In this document: piece after piece, positions 22,441 through 35,018 of the stretch
Position numbering within the stretch: position 1 is the first letter of the stretch
Layout: each line of letters starts with the position of its first letter
Assembly (NCBI RefSeq): GCF_023856365.1
Contig: NC_064538.1
Location: 7,076,435-7,140,434 of the forward strand
DNA from: Brienomyrus brachyistius
Lineage: Eukaryota > Chordata > Actinopteri > Osteoglossiformes > Mormyridae
Length of the DNA: 64,000 nt
Direction of reading: 5' to 3'
Made by a program: the position numbers and the translations under genes
Notes under the pieces: generated by a model
Told to the model about the DNA's origin: nothing
The model's database searches: none
What the model saw: only the letters and a program-made list of their open reading frames with translations

Positions 22441-25400
22441 TGTCTTCAATGGGGGGGGCATCTTCCATATGGAGCTCCCATGAGTTACCGCTTCCCCCAC
22501 TGGGCGGATCTCACATTTCTCAGTTTACATTGCGCATTTATAAGATGTCTTTAAAGTTAATTTGAACCTAAATATGTCTCGAAACTCCTTGAGCAGAATA
22601 ATTACGGCTATCATCGCTATTTAATCAGCATTCAGGCTTCTAACGCATGAAACTCGGGGGTGGGCTGGGAGAGGCTGGGAGAGGCTGGGGGAGGGGTGGA
22701 ACTGGCTAACAGGCTGTTAGCAAAGTGACAAGGATGGGAGTTTGAATGCAGAGGTATGGGTGCTGCGATCCACCTGGGGGAGAAGCTGTGAGGAGGAAAC
22801 TGCTTGCTGAGGAAGCGGAGGGGATAAAACAATGAAGCAGGGGTGAAGCGGGGGGCATTTTGAGGTAGCAGGTCTGGTTTATGATGGAAAGTGAAGCACG
22901 TGTTGATTCAGCCCTCGACCGGATCTTCTTCCCTGGCCTCCAGTATAAATGGCCCAAATGGCCCTTCCTCCTCTGATAACTAGCCGTCCTCTAGAACTGC
23001 TACACAAAATAAAAGAAAAGCCCTTTTGTGTTAAAAAAAACTGAGGGCTCAGATAGCAAAGTGCTTTTCAAAAAATCTGAAGAACAAAACAAAGGAGGCT
23101 TTCTCCTTCCGAAAACGCTTCACTGACCTGAGCTGGATTCATTCGCAAAATTTCACCGGAAGACAGTAACTTCCCAGTGTCACCATGTCAAAGGTCATGG
23201 TTGGAAAAAAAAAAACGAAATTTAAAAAGCCAGGCGTCGGCTGAGGAAATTCAGGCGCCATCTTGTTTGCAGATGGGTGTCAGCTGCCTTTGCTGTGATT
23301 GGAACAGTCAAGACGTCACTGCTGTGGACAGTGAGTCCATCCTCTCGTACACTGCCTGCGGTGTGACTACCAGAATCGCCAATGGGAGGGACACACATAG
23401 GAGCTATTCGGGAGCGTCTGAATGTGTTCAGAAGTGAGCAAACCCAGCTTCTGAATCTGTTAGCAAGCCTGTTAAGTCCCGACTGACGAGGGCGAGCCGG
23501 GTGGAGCTCATGGCCTCGGTTGAGCAACAAGAACATCACCTTGTTCTCAACAGACGGCTCATTATGGACACAGCCAACCTGTGTGTGCTGTGCCGAGGGA
23601 AGGGAAACGTCATTTTCTGGAACGAAATCAAAGTGTTCGGCGCCCGGGCGGCCGCCAGTGTCCTCCGTGAAACACAATCGCCGGCCTCGGCTTCTCTGGA
23701 GATGGTCTGCTCTCTCTGTCGGACAATGCCGCTCTGTTAATACGCTGAGGACTCTGGTAAGGGAGAGAGAGCGAGGGGATATGTGGGAGAGAGGGGGAAT
23801 AGTGGGAAGATATGAAAGAGAGAGAGAGAGAGAGGGAGGGAGAGCAGCCCGCTGCTCCTTGGCACAATGTGACTGACTTAGGTACATGTTTTTAGCACAA
23901 AACCAACAGCTGTCTGGAAAGCAACAGGATCCAGAGAGCGGCCTTCTTGTGCTGTTTGTTTTGGACCTGGATCGTTCCTTCTAAGAAGGTGAATGATAAC
24001 AGCAGGCAATATAATTTCATGGCTAGATGTGGACCACAGCGCCTCCAGTGCAGATCTGCTTCAGTTGTGCTGCCACAGACTGGGTTTCCAGAATCACTGC
24101 CCAGCGCGTTGCCCTGGAGATGCGAAGCACCTGTATTCGTCATGTGACCAGAGCACAGACTACCGGGACATGGATGGGGAAAATGTTAAAATGGCTCTAA
24201 CCCTCTGACAGCTTCTGCCTCGGCGCTGTCTGACTACAGAGCCCACCCACCCCCAAGCACCTGCTCAGCTGGAGGCCTGCTAGTGTGACGCAATTGGGCG
24301 GGGCACATGGCTTTTCTTAAGGAATGTCACCATTATCTGTTTCAATCCCAGACGGCAAGCTAGCTAACCGGAAGCTTCTCCGGTGTCATGGGCATCCCAG
24401 CGACAGGGAAATGTGATCTGCATTTCGCTGGAATTAATGATTTATAACAATAAAGCTGACTGGATTTATAATTAAAAGGCACATATTTACCAGTTCTTAG
24501 GATCATGCTCACACATTCTCTGTGTTAGAAATTTAATAGCTTGTTCATTCTTTAATCTCACTCTTTGTTTCGACCACACGTAGAATCATCGTGTAAGCAT
24601 GTTACTGTCTTTTCTTTTCAAATCGAATGAAAGAGGGTGTGTTTGGAAAGCTGAAATTTCTTATGGTTTACAGAATTTGAGCGTATGAGATGCATTGATT
24701 TTCATCAGTTTTGATTGCGTTTCAGTTCCCAGCTGGTACTCAGTCTAAGTCCTTTCAGACACCTGACAACTCAGATTCCTGTACCTATCATCCATCTGCT
24801 TTCATTAAACAAAAGAGGTCATTTATTTATTTATTTTTAGCTTCGTGGTTTATTATTAGCCAGTTTAAAGAGCTATGGCAACTGAGCTTTTTTGAACAGC
24901 TTTTATTTTTAACACTCGACGGGAGCAGTAAATTATGAAAACACAGCAAACGTCTCTGCTATTTCTCGATGGCGCCGGTGAGTTACATCATAAGGAAGAC
25001 TGAGCAGAGTGTGAGTCCTAAACTCTGCCCTTAAAGTATCGACACACGAACTCCTACTGGACTTTTGCAGCGAATGGCCTGGTTATTCCAGCTTCTTCAG
25101 GTAGTCACTTTCCTTTTCTCGCGCAATGTGTGTGGGGCGGGGGTCTCACCATTGGCCCCGGCCCCCCATCTCCAAGCATCTGACCTCCCTCCGTGACCCA
25201 CATAGTCGCCACACTACGGAGACCGCCTAGCCATCAATTGGCCATCTTACCTCCCAAGGCCCTAGTCACAGAGACTCGATGCTCCTCTTGTTCCCCCTGG
25301 CCGCGTTTTGTCTCCCCCGGTACTTATCGGCCCTCTCCTTATGCATAACTTCTAAAGTGAAGCAAAGAGTCAAAGATGCCAGCAATCTCCTGACCTGCGA

Positions 25401-25918
25401 GTCGGCCTCAGTGGAGTCAGTCTGTCTAAAGGATGCACACCTCCCTCGGCTACCTACTAAGTCCCACGGAACTAAGAAAGTAACCTGCCGCCTTTTAAGG
25501 CTTAAGAAAACCTTCTGTCCTTGTCAGCGTAGACTCCCTGAGTTATTTCTCCTGCTTAGTCTTGGGGTTTGGCCTCCAGGGGAATAAAGCTGACAGAGAG
25601 AGAGAGGGTGTTCACTCACATCGGGTTGGATAAAGGATGCCATTATGATTATATATGGCAAGCGAACAACATCTCATTCTGATGTGCTCTGGTGTGTGCG
25701 AGAGTGTGACTGTGTGTGTGTCTGATCTGCCTGTCTGGGTGACTGCTCACCTCTGTTAATTATCGCCCTGTTTGAAGAGAACTGGAGAGCCAGCGATCAA
25801 GACCCGCCTGGCTACAGCCGCAATCTTACAAAAGATCAGTCATTCTGCAAAATTTCAGCCTGGAAAACAAACGCGGGGATCCATCTGCTAATTTCTCTCT
25901 GCATTGAAATGTTTTTTT
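22441..25918. other. Mostly unique sequence with an (AG)n tract
   Basis: No gene recognised. (AG)10 lies at 23815-23834 inside a purine-rich stretch (23757-23845). A 221-codon minus frame (23222-23887), the longest outside tandem repeats, is partly the AG tract read as a serine/leucine-rich peptide and has no domain. About 25130-25590 has an unusual pyrimidine-rich composition and an AATAAA near its end (25583); I could not assign it. Confidence 0.4.
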
Positions 25919-26215
25919 GGTAACACTTTCTACGAGTGCTCCGAGGTATCTATGAACACATTCATAACATATTATACTGCATTCATAAAGTATTATAAAC
26001 ATGGTTATATATATTTATAAAAAAAGACATAACACATAACCATATTTTTTATGTATTCTGAATGCTTTACGAAACACAGTAGATACCTTCATAATGCAGT
26101 ATAAAGCATCCTAAATTCTTATACTGACCATTATAATGCGTTATAAATGTACCTATAGTGCATTATAGATGAGAACTTTACTGGAGCTTATGAAGCATTA
26201 TAATTATATTGTAAT

Positions 26216-26312
26216 ATAATCCTTTTGCAGACAGCTTACGCTACAAAAGAACAAGTTGAGGGAGGCATAAAAAGACAATTTCCCCATGGGGATCAATAAA
26301 AATAAAAGTATC
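26216..26312 (+). mobile_element. SINE/LINE-type 3' tail
   Basis: The order AGACAATTTCCCCATGGGGA, TCAATAAA and then a simple-repeat tail matches a 3' end I recall from fish SINE/LINE families. The upstream part is missing or unrecognisable. A (TTA)/(TAA) microsatellite at 26313-26341 continues the tail. Confidence 0.45.
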
Positions 26313-26344
26313 AATTATTATTATTATTATTAATAATAATACTG

Positions 26345-26627
26345 TACAGTCATCCCTCGCCACTTCGCACTTCCCCTTTTGTGGCTTCACTCTGTCGTGG
26401 TTTTTTGTATATACATTAAAAAGTTGATGGAGACAGTGAAAATGATATGCATATGAAAAGACTGTGCCAGCAACTGCCTGTCACGATGTTCTTCAGCCGC
26501 GCAGTACATCTCTTCATCTTCATCCTGTCATCGTCAAACAAGTTGCGCTATTCTCATAGGTTAATGGTTGTGTGTAAGAACTGTGTTATAATAATACAGT
26601 GTTATAATAATAATAATAAAAATGTAC

Positions 26628-26658
<31 letters not shown>

Positions 26659-26921
26659 TGATATTTGTAACATCTAATATGTCTTATTTTGTCTAATATA
26701 TTGGGTAATACGTGTGTGTATTGCTGACTAAAATGTGTTATTTCATGTCTAGAGTGCTCTAATAATGTTAAAAACCGTATTTAGAAGGTCGTAAACAGGT
26801 TTTCTGTGATCTAACTACAAAAATATTCGATTTATAAATAAAGAATCCTACTTCGCGGAAATTCACTTATTGCGGTAGAGTCTGGAACTGATTAACCGCG
26901 ATAAACGAGGCCCGACTGCAC
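26345..26921. mobile_element. Non-autonomous pogo/mariner-like element
   Basis: The left end reads CAGTCATCCCTCGCCACTTC (26347). The inverse of the right end reads CAGTCGGGCCTCGTTTATCG (to 26919). Subterminal CTTCGCGGAAATTCACTTA and TTAACCGCGATAAACGAGG fit a TIR family I recall as 'CCTCGC..ATCGCGG' in vertebrate genomes. No transposase frame remains. The interior carries an (AAT)n expansion at 26627-26657. Confidence 0.6.
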
Positions 26922-27037
26922 TGCCTTCTCACAATCAATAGAAGATGATGTAATGCTTATTAATTCTTATACTGACCATTATAATGCATTATGCAGGTAT
27001 CTATAATGCATTATAGATGGCAACCTTAGTTGTTACC

Positions 27038-27098
27038 TTTTTATTATTATTTATTATTATTATTATTATTATGTATTTATTTATGTATTTATTTTTAA
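27038..27098. repeat. (TTA)n / TTTA-rich low-complexity tract
   Basis: TTATTATTATTTATTATTAT and similar, then TATTTATTTATG. It directly follows the TTGTTACC end of the outer element. Confidence 0.9.
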
Positions 27099-28146
27099 TT
27101 GAATGGGTACATCTACATATACCCACATTCAGACCTTTCCTAGACTTTTTTTGTACAGACTGTTTTCTGAACAAACAGAACAGAACAAAGCTGCTTTGGA
27201 GACCAATTCTTCAATATCTTTAAGAACTAGATGTGTAATAAGTGTTATTATAAATGCATTAGTGAAGTCAAAGGGTCACTGTGAACCTTTTTAATGGCAT
27301 AAAGAGAGCAGCTGTCATTTCTGTCAGTAAAACAGTGCTATTATAATAATTACACGTAAATGTCAACAGCAAGAAATGTTGTATAAAAAACATGTTTGTT
27401 ATTTAGTTTTAATGCTAAATAATTATATATTACCATATAATACTAATGCAACTATATTCATTAACAATAATGCAGACCATCATTAAGTGTTCTGGAGGAA
27501 ACAGATTATCTGGTTGTAAATGCTGCATGGGATCTCTTTGCCCCCACAACATTGACATCCCTGAATTTCATCCATGTCATGTCTGAACAGTCACCTGATC
27601 ACCACTTTGTTTTACAGAGGAAGCTTTCCTCTTTCTGCATTTGTACTGCCTTTCCATTACAGCTTTTCCTTTATTACACAAGGCTCTTAATTTGAAAGGG
27701 GCACGTACAGCTGGAATTTGATTGGAGGAAGCTGGGCTTAGGTGGACCAATCGTATATGTATAATTACACCAGAGTTGCATTTTCAGAGTTACTGGAACT
27801 TCTTTAAAGACCAGGGGCTGCTACTCTGTACAGAATAAAGTTCACATGGTCCAATAAAATTCTATCCAGTGGTTAAAAATTAACAAATTTTGAGTCACGA
27901 TTCTTCAGTTGTATAAGTGTTCGTCTTTGTGTTCACTGGAATGTCATATTTGGGATTTTATACTGTAACTTATACCTGTGCATCCATCCGGTTGGGTCAA
28001 GATTCATGACATGTATTGATTTAAAGGAGCTGAACCATTCTTTTGCATTTGTAAATGCAAGTTTCTGGTCAAACAAACAGACAGTTTAGTCAATGTAGTT
28101 ATTTTTAGTCAGTTTAAGAATTGTGCTTACTGAGTATCTATCTGTG
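27099..28146. other. Unique AT-rich sequence, nothing recognised
   Basis: No gene or further mobile element recognised. 27340-27500 is very AT-rich. Confidence 0.5.
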
Positions 28147-28406
28147 AGGGGGTGGTGCAGTGTTTAGTATTGTTACCTTGCATCCCTGGGATCTGGGTTC
28201 GAGTCTCTGCCCAACTTCTGTGTCCCTCCCCACACACACACACACACTCACACACAGTCCAAAAACATCCTGATCCTAATTGACGTTGCCAAATTCCCCA
28301 TAGGTGCGCATGTGTGAGTTTGTCCTGCGACGGGTTGGTGCCCCATTCTGGGTTAGGCTCCCTGCCACCTTAAATGGACGACCAGTTACAAAAAATGGAT
28401 GGATGG
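28147..28406 (+). mobile_element. tRNA-headed SINE, partly deleted copy
   Basis: The head has an A-box-like GGTGGTGCAGTGTTTAG and a B-box GGGTTCGAGTC, as in tRNA-derived RNA polymerase III promoters. The body reads CAGTCCAAAAACATCCTGAT, CTAATTGACGTTGCCAAATT and CCCATAGGTGCGC. The end is ATGGATGGATGG. It matches the inverse of the full copy at 60484-60823, apart from a (CA)n stretch (28233-28257) replacing part of the body. Confidence 0.85.
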
Positions 28407-29390
28407 TCTTGCTCATTCGTTGGCCGTGGCATCACCATCGTCACTATAACCGATGTTAATATTATGTGACAGTCCTACCTCTGAAAGCACTTGCATCTGT
28501 ATCTGTTTGACAAAGATGTGCAGGATTTTATTTCCTTTCACTTTGTCATACCTGCATATTTACACCCGCAAAATTTTTCATGGGGTAAATACTCTTACTG
28601 TAGTGATGAAAATGTAGTGTGGGACCTAACCCCCCCCCCCCCCCAATATTATGGGCATTAATGTGATGCTGGATCTGAATTTTAATTGCAGTGCAACCCT
28701 GTCAGAACCACATACCGGGCTCTATTTGAGAAGCAGCACTCCTGAACACAACAGGCTCGCAGGATGGGTGGGACCCTGACCGAGGGAAACTCAAACAGGA
28801 AAACAAATCTGTTGCTATATTAGACTAATCCCACGCTGTGTGAGACTCAGACTCTGTGTCCTGAGCACACAGAGAGGTGTAGCACAAAGAGGTGCCCATG
28901 GAATTCCCAGCTTTCTTCATTCTGTCCCAGGAAATTTACATACGTATTATGTCATATTATGGGGGGGGGAGACAACGACCCCAAGCACCTCACCTCTTTC
29001 AGTTATAGATACTAACAATCCAGATACACTCAGGCAACCAAACAGGGTCGTCATTTCATGAAACAAACTGAGAAGGCACCGCGAAACCTATAGTCAAATG
29101 TTCGTGGCAGTTTATCAGTTTTCAATTTATTTTCAGGCTTTTTAATGCTTTGGCACCTGCCAACATGTTACTAATGTGCAGTTTTGCAATTAACATCCTT
29201 CAGATCTCTGCCAATCCACAAGCTATTTCACGCAGCGAATCCCACAAGTGCCGCGAGGTGCTGATTTTATGATAGACTCAACCACGACTACTGATAAACA
29301 CCGTAAGGACTTCAGGGAAGGACGTGTACAGGTCCCCAGGCACGCATCAGCAGAAGGGGACGCTCAGGTTTGACCCAGAGTACCAGCCTC
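28407..29390. other. Unique sequence with C15 and G9 runs
   Basis: No gene recognised. A C15 run lies at 28630-28644 and a G9 run at 28961-28969. Confidence 0.5.
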
Positions 29391-29590
29391 AATGAGCCGT
29401 ATGTGTTCCAGCTTATCCCTCAGGGGGCCAGTTAATGTCATTTACTTTGAAAAATGCCATAAATCATTCACCTCCCATCATGAAACATACCAAACTGATT
29501 ATGATCTAATGATTTCCTATAAATGTCAAAACTCATGGTCAGTAATCAGCATGTACAGAATCCGTGCTGGACGCCGAAGGTAAGACTTTC
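29391..29590. promoter_or_regulatory. Weak candidate conserved element
   Basis: Complex sequence with CAGTTAATGTCATTTACTTT, GCCATAAATCATTC and GATTATGATCTAATGATTTC, ending CGAAGGTAAG. A 63-codon plus frame ends at this GGTAAG, so a short exon with a donor near 29579 cannot be excluded, but no acceptor or family supports it. Confidence 0.2.
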
Positions 29591-31319
29591 TGTGCTCTTG
29601 TGCAGGCGCCTAGGGGAGGATTAGATGATATTCCTGGCGTAGGCGAGTCCTACTTCCAGGGGGAGCCGCCCATCTGCCTGCGAAGCTAAGACTTCCACAA
29701 TCAAAGGGCAAATATTTCCTGCTAAATCGCTGCCGGTCCAGCCACTCCTGAGCGTGAAAGAACCTCGAGACACAAAAGACGGATTCCAGTCGTGTTGACG
29801 GAGGTATTTAACCAGGCAGGGACACGCCCACCCGCCCCATGTCTGAAGGTGGGAAATGGCAGCAATTCCTCCCCCGTAACAAAAGAGCCAAGTGCAGTAG
29901 TGCTGGGCGCTAAGCATATGCTCTGCTCTATCCCTATCAGCTACTGCCGCCTGCCTGGAGCACCACTGCCTGAAAGCAGGCCTTACGCGTGAGCTGGACC
30001 ACGGGCAGGTGCACGTCACCGACCCATCAGTGGAGAGAAAGCAGAGCCGAGACCGCCAAATTAGAATAAACTCTAATGTGCGTGAGCTTTACGCTAGTCT
30101 TAGCAGGGAGCTTGTTCTGACCTGTCGGTACACATCTGTGACCTGCTGATGAGGCGAAGGACTCGACGAGAGAACTGATCTGAAAACAGGCCCTGGATAG
30201 TTAGGTCAAAGCCAAGAGGGCCACCGTCTGCCTCTCGGAAAAGCAATTAAACTCCTTGACCATCAGACTAGCACTTACCGTGGAGCTGAGGCAGCCTGTG
30301 CAAGAGAAGAAGGCCCTGGGGGGAAGCACTGAGTCAGAAATATACAGCGGTTCTTCACCTAATTAAGACACTTCTTTTTGTTGAATTTCTGTCGGGGCAG
30401 CAATGGTCAAACTTACCGGACTACATAGTGCAAGAGTCATTACTACTTACACATCTCTTTATAGCAATAACACTGTCACTTAATATGTTTTTAGCTAATT
30501 AAGTGTTTCTTCCCACCAGATTTTATCTCAGTCTGCGCTTCATGAGGGTTATCATTCAGCCCAACCACGTCGCAATCACAAAACCGTAGCTAGCTGCTGC
30601 ATAATGCATTGAGCGCATGTAAAATTTAAAAGGCCGACGCATTGGAAATTGCGGCATAACTTCGCAGCACAATCGTTTTCAGCTAAAGTTCCTTAATTAA
30701 CCCTACTAGGAATCAGCGTCTTAAATCTGATGGCAGAGCCGTGAGAAAGCAGCCGACGTAGGGCGCAGAGATCAAAGGCAGTCAGCGTGTTACCTGCGAC
30801 TGTGCGCTTAGATGAGACAGGAGCCCTGAGCGTTAAACTCGAATTTAAGAAACTTCAAAGTCAGCTGTGAAAAAGCACTTTGAAATATTCATGGTGTAAC
30901 TGTTAAAAATTTCAGGCCCTTTGACAAGAAATCAATAATGCTGGCCATAAATGCCACACATATAATTGGAGCGATCGCAGCAGCACTGTGTATTTCTGCA
31001 TCGACATCTGCGGGAGATTTGTCTTTGGGTCAGGGCCTGGACGCCAGGGAGGAGCAGCATACATTAATTATAGGTGTCCCAGAGGTGCACGGGGACCATC
31101 AGACTACAGATGCAGGCCTCCTACCCAGGCCCCCATTAGAGGATAACTTCTCCAGGTAGGGCGCACCTCAGGGGGAACTTAATAAGCAGAAAATCACTTT
31201 CCCTTGTATACAAATGGAGGGAAAGAAAACACAGGTGTGTGTTGACAAGCAACCCACATTCATGGGCTGCACCGGCCCTTTTGGATGGTGCAAACCAAAT
31301 TCAGCACATATGATATACG

Positions 31320-31320
<1 letters not shown>
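29591..31320. other. Unique sequence, nothing firm recognised
   Basis: No gene recognised. A 132-codon minus frame (29621-30019) has no motif. The stretch 30360-30700 is AT-rich with TAATTAAG-type cores. Confidence 0.45.

Positions 31321-31373
<53 letters not shown>
31321..31373. repeat. (AC)n microsatellite, about 25 units
   Basis: ACGC followed by an uninterrupted AC run to 31373. Cys-Val and Thr-His periodic frames here are artefacts. Confidence 0.98.
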
Positions 31374-31375
<2 letters not shown>

Positions 31376-31972
31376 AGAACTGCAAGAATGTCGAATCACT
31401 ATAAGAAAAACACTCAATATTCCTATAGAATATTCTTCTGAAAGACACGACAATAAAGCCATTTTTAATAATGGATTGAAGCTTTAACAAAATCAGAAAT
31501 TAGAGATGAACTGAGATCTGATAACATATTTTCTAGAATCAGGCATGCTTATCAAAAAAACTAGTCAGTCATTAATTTAACATTTCTATTTAGCAGGCAA
31601 CATAGTCAGACACTCCCTGGAGAAATTGGGGTGAAACCATCCCACTGACCCCAGGATTTCAACAAAGGATTCAATAATGACAGACACTGCAGCCTAACGC
31701 TTATACCTCTATAACAGTGATCCGTTTACAGTAAGATTATTTGGCAAGTTTTTTATTTTGGCTGCCAATAAAGTCTGTAATCTGTCAAACCCGGTAATTC
31801 CATGAAATGATGGCTTTTACGTGGTAACAATATAAGAAATCAATAGTAGAAATAAAGTCGCTAGACCAGGGCAATATCTGCAGCATTTTCCGAGCACTTG
31901 ACTTGAGTTGACAACTGGAGAATGAAATAACTGGCAGCCCATTCGTTCGTTACTCTCTTCGTCCTTTCTTAC
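31374..31972. other. Unique sequence, nothing recognised
   Basis: No gene or mobile element recognised. AT-rich. Confidence 0.5.
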
Positions 31973-32131
31973 TCCTAAGGTTACGGCATGCGTGCCCTTC
32001 GTCTTCCCGAAAAAGGAGATGTCAGCCCCCGGTTCAGTCACACTGAAGGCAGCTCCGCCTGCGTCCACTCCATCATCGCGTCGAGGCTGGGGCTGTGAGC
32101 TCGCAGACATGTTAGAATCTCACACTCGCGA
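31973..32131 (-). CDS. Candidate first coding exon of unknown gene
   Basis: On the minus strand a pyrimidine tract and acceptor GGACCTTTTTCAG|TCGCG place an exon start at 32131. An ATG follows at 32110 with A at -3 (CTAACATGT). The frame runs 46 codons to a donor GGA|GTAAGA, with the exon end at 31973, leaving phase 0. The peptide starts MSASSQPQPRRDDG and includes DISFFGKTKG. It is hydrophilic, glycine- and charge-rich, with no recognisable domain or signal peptide. The exon is richer in CpG than its flanks. No partner exon is identified in the window, so this remains a prediction from signals alone; chance or a pseudo-exon is quite possible. Confidence 0.27.
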
Positions 32132-32986
32132 CTGAAAAAGGTCCATCCATCACAATGGGACAATGGGTTTACGGTCAGTGGGAGCCACAGTGCTGGGTCG
32201 GGCTGGCTGAGTGATGACTGCTAGGCCACAAGGCCGGACGTCTGATTAAGCAGGAAAGTTGTGTCCCAGCCCCCCAGAAGTTCACATCACATCATCCCCT
32301 CCTCACTGACCAACTAATCGTGCACCATTATGGAGCTTCTTTTGGGGCAGAACATGGGAGGGGGGCATCTATCAGTGCAGGCCTGTCGAGTTTGTAAATG
32401 CATTTATTTTTGGTGGAAAAGAGGCTTAAAAACATAAAGGAGGAAGATGGCTTTCATTCAGTGTCCATTCAGCCCCGAACCACAGGAAAACCTCAGAGTA
32501 CAAAGAAGAAAAATTCTCGCTTCATTACAGTTTCTCAGAAAGCTGCTATTGGAGAAAACATTTATAAAGATGAGATACGGGAAACTGAGATATCATCAAG
32601 GCCCTTGAGAAATAATTGAAATGTTTACCCACAATCAGTGGAGTCTGGGTGAAGACTCATGTGAAATCTTATAGGAATCTAATTTCAAGCTCCCAGAGAT
32701 ATTTTGGGTTGTAGGTAATGTTAGACTGCTCCATCAACCTGCAGAGACTTATTCTTTAAATTCAGCGGAATCCTCTATGAAATTTATAAAGATTCATCAA
32801 GGAAGAAATTAATATAGTTTCATTTTTGTAATATAAATCTTATCTGTGATAAATGAAGGGTGAAATCTTTGCAGATTTGTCTCTTCCTTAGGTAATTCCT
32901 TAATTTCCGCCTAGAAATTCCTTAATTTCCCCCCGCAGAACATCTTATTTGCAGATTCACTTGAGAATAAAGAAGAATTTTAAAGG
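32132..32986. other. Unique sequence, nothing recognised
   Basis: No gene or element recognised. A small local duplication, AATTCCTTAATTTCC, occurs twice near 32894-32930. Confidence 0.5.
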
Positions 32987-33097
32987 AGTGCTTCCCAATC
33001 CGCTCCTCGGGGATCCACACACAGTCCACATTTTTGCTACCGGGAGCTGGGTGGGAACATGAATGGGTCCCCGTGGACCAGCTTGGGAAACACCACT
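32987..33097. mobile_element. Short inverted-repeat element (MITE, hAT-like)
   Basis: The left end reads AGTGCTTCCCAATCCGCTCC and TCGGGGATCC. The inverse of the right end reads AGTGGTGTTTCCCAAGCTGG and TCCACGGGGACC. The element is about 111 bp with no coding capacity. I recall a widespread fish family with ends 'TTTCCCAA.CC.GTCCTC.GGGA'. No clean target-site duplication is visible. Confidence 0.65.
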
Positions 33098-35003
33098 CTA
33101 ATAAAAGAATACATTATATGCAGCAATCACGAGATCCTTTCTTTAAATCTACATGTTAACTTTTTAATATTTGTTTACTTTTAGTATTATTCTCTTTTAC
33201 CACAGATGGGCTGAGGTAAAAGGTCGACTTGGTTCTTTTTTTAACACTTGAGATTTGTGCCCAATTTAACTACTTTGAATCATCTCAAAATGTACACATC
33301 CTCTGCTTCTGCACCGTACGATCAGATCTTATCACCAAGGCGATGTCAGACTCACTCCTTACTCAGACGCGGTTTAGACTGCAGCCTTAATGGCCTTTCC
33401 CAGAAGTAGTTGTGACATTGACACTTTCCCGGCAGCTGAAGGCCAGAACTGAGGCCTCAGCATGGCCTTCACAGCAGCACAAGTTCTGGTAGCCACAGAC
33501 ATGCCCCCACTAATCTACGGCTCAAGTCTGCAGATGCACCTTCAGGCTCTAGTTAGTCTAACAGACCATGTGACATGTGGTACAGAGTGTTCCTCTAATT
33601 GCCTCTTACTGTTTGCTTCTCATTCCCCAGCACTGGTATCTCAGTACAACGGCCAAATCTTTGTGCTCTCTGTCATTCCACTCTCATTTTGATCATCAGG
33701 GGCTTGGCCATGCAGTACTTATAGCAGCGATAGGGGTTCGCTTGGACATCGCCAGTGCAGTGCGATGACTTTCCCACCATTAAAGGAAACAATGGCCTTC
33801 ACCTCTCCATTTATTTTCCTCATCACTTCAATGCACACATTTGGGGTACTTTCCCCAGGAGAGAATACATTCTTAGTTATTCATTTTATTGCTTGGAGGT
33901 TGGAGAATATTTCTTTTTCAGAAATCATTCCGCATTCTTATCCAACAGCAGCAGTCTCATCCAACACACCACGATCAAGCCGTTAGTGACGTGTCAGCGG
34001 TCCCAGGTACAATGGAGAGCAGCTTCAACTTAACCATGTTTCCAGGAGTTCAGAAGCACCCCAACCGTTCCAGATTTATGCCGAATGGCCTCTCATCCAG
34101 CAGCTGCTTTCTTTCGGTTTGTTAAATGATGCGGCTTCCATTGCAATACATTAGTGATCTTCTGCCAGTCAGTGGTGGACGGCATGCAGATTCCTCTCAT
34201 ATGGACCCTCTAGACAGCTGTTAGAGTTCAGACCGCAGTCCATCACCATGTGAGAATACAATCATTGCTGCCTTAAAGTCACTGGCCTGCACTTCCTCTC
34301 CTCATAGTCTCACAATCCTCCAATAGACGTCAACTCAATTCCCTCCCATTATTTCAATCACTGCCTGATACACCCTAATTATTTCACATTACATATTTCC
34401 TTGCAGTAAAACCTGAGCACTGGCACCTATCAAAACGACGGTGAGCTACTGCCAGCTTCCTCAAGGTGAATGTGTACCTCGCAGTATTCTCTCGTTGTAG
34501 AAAGAAAAAAAAAAACACCCAATTTGAGTCATAATAAGTATCCTGGATGGTAGAATGAGGTAACAGGTGCTGTACTCTACAAACACAGAAAGTATAAAAG
34601 TACAGTTTGGCCTCATTCCATCAACCTCACAAAGGGGCCTATTCAAAATAGTCCAGAAATAAGGGTACAGCTGGGCATTCTTACTGAGCATTCTCTTATC
34701 TTTTCCTTTTCCTAGGAGATCAATATACAGGTGCCTCTACCAGATGACTGGACACCTATCATCAGGCAAAAGCAATGTGTTTGCGTGAACTACAGGGAAA
34801 CAGAAACGTCGGAACGGCATGCAGATATAATTGGAGACATAAATCACCAGTGACAGACGTGAGCCGTTTTTTTTTTAATTCCCAACGTAAGGAACATTTC
34901 TTAGCCTCTAGCCAGATGAACCAAAGGTCGTTGAACTAATATGATGGTTTGGAATTGGGTAACCTGACCCCAAACTGCATGCGGGACCACTTTTTTTTTT
35001 GGA
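33098..35003. other. Unique sequence, nothing firm recognised
   Basis: No gene recognised. The stretch 33440-34450 has several short plus frames but no domain or retroelement motif that I can identify. 34730-34870 has enhancer-like texture (CAGATATAATTGG). Confidence 0.4.
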
Positions 35004-35018
35004 GGGGGGGGGGGGGGG
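35004..35018. repeat. Poly(G)15 tract after T10
   Basis: T10 at 34991-35000, then GGA, then fifteen G. Low complexity. Confidence 0.95.

Larger units (their letters stand above)
25919..27037. mobile_element. AT-rich DNA-element remnant carrying nested insertions
   Basis: The outer ends read GGTAACAC (25919) and TTGTTACC (27030-27037), an inverted terminal match. Related internal segments lie at 26113-26185 and 26959-27020, both reading ATTCTTATACTGACCATTAT and TGCATTATAGATG. Inside are a SINE-type tail (26216-26312), a TAA microsatellite and a pogo-like element (26345-26921). I interpret this as an old non-autonomous element, common in fish, that later insertions split. Confidence 0.5.

Noticed and set aside
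23222..23887. 221-codon minus-strand gene
   Set aside because: The longest frame outside tandem repeats, but part is an (AG)n tract and no motif or splice structure supports it.
25130..25590. Retroviral or other LTR
   Set aside because: Pyrimidine-rich block with a late AATAAA, but no TG...CA ends, no primer-binding site and no second copy were found.
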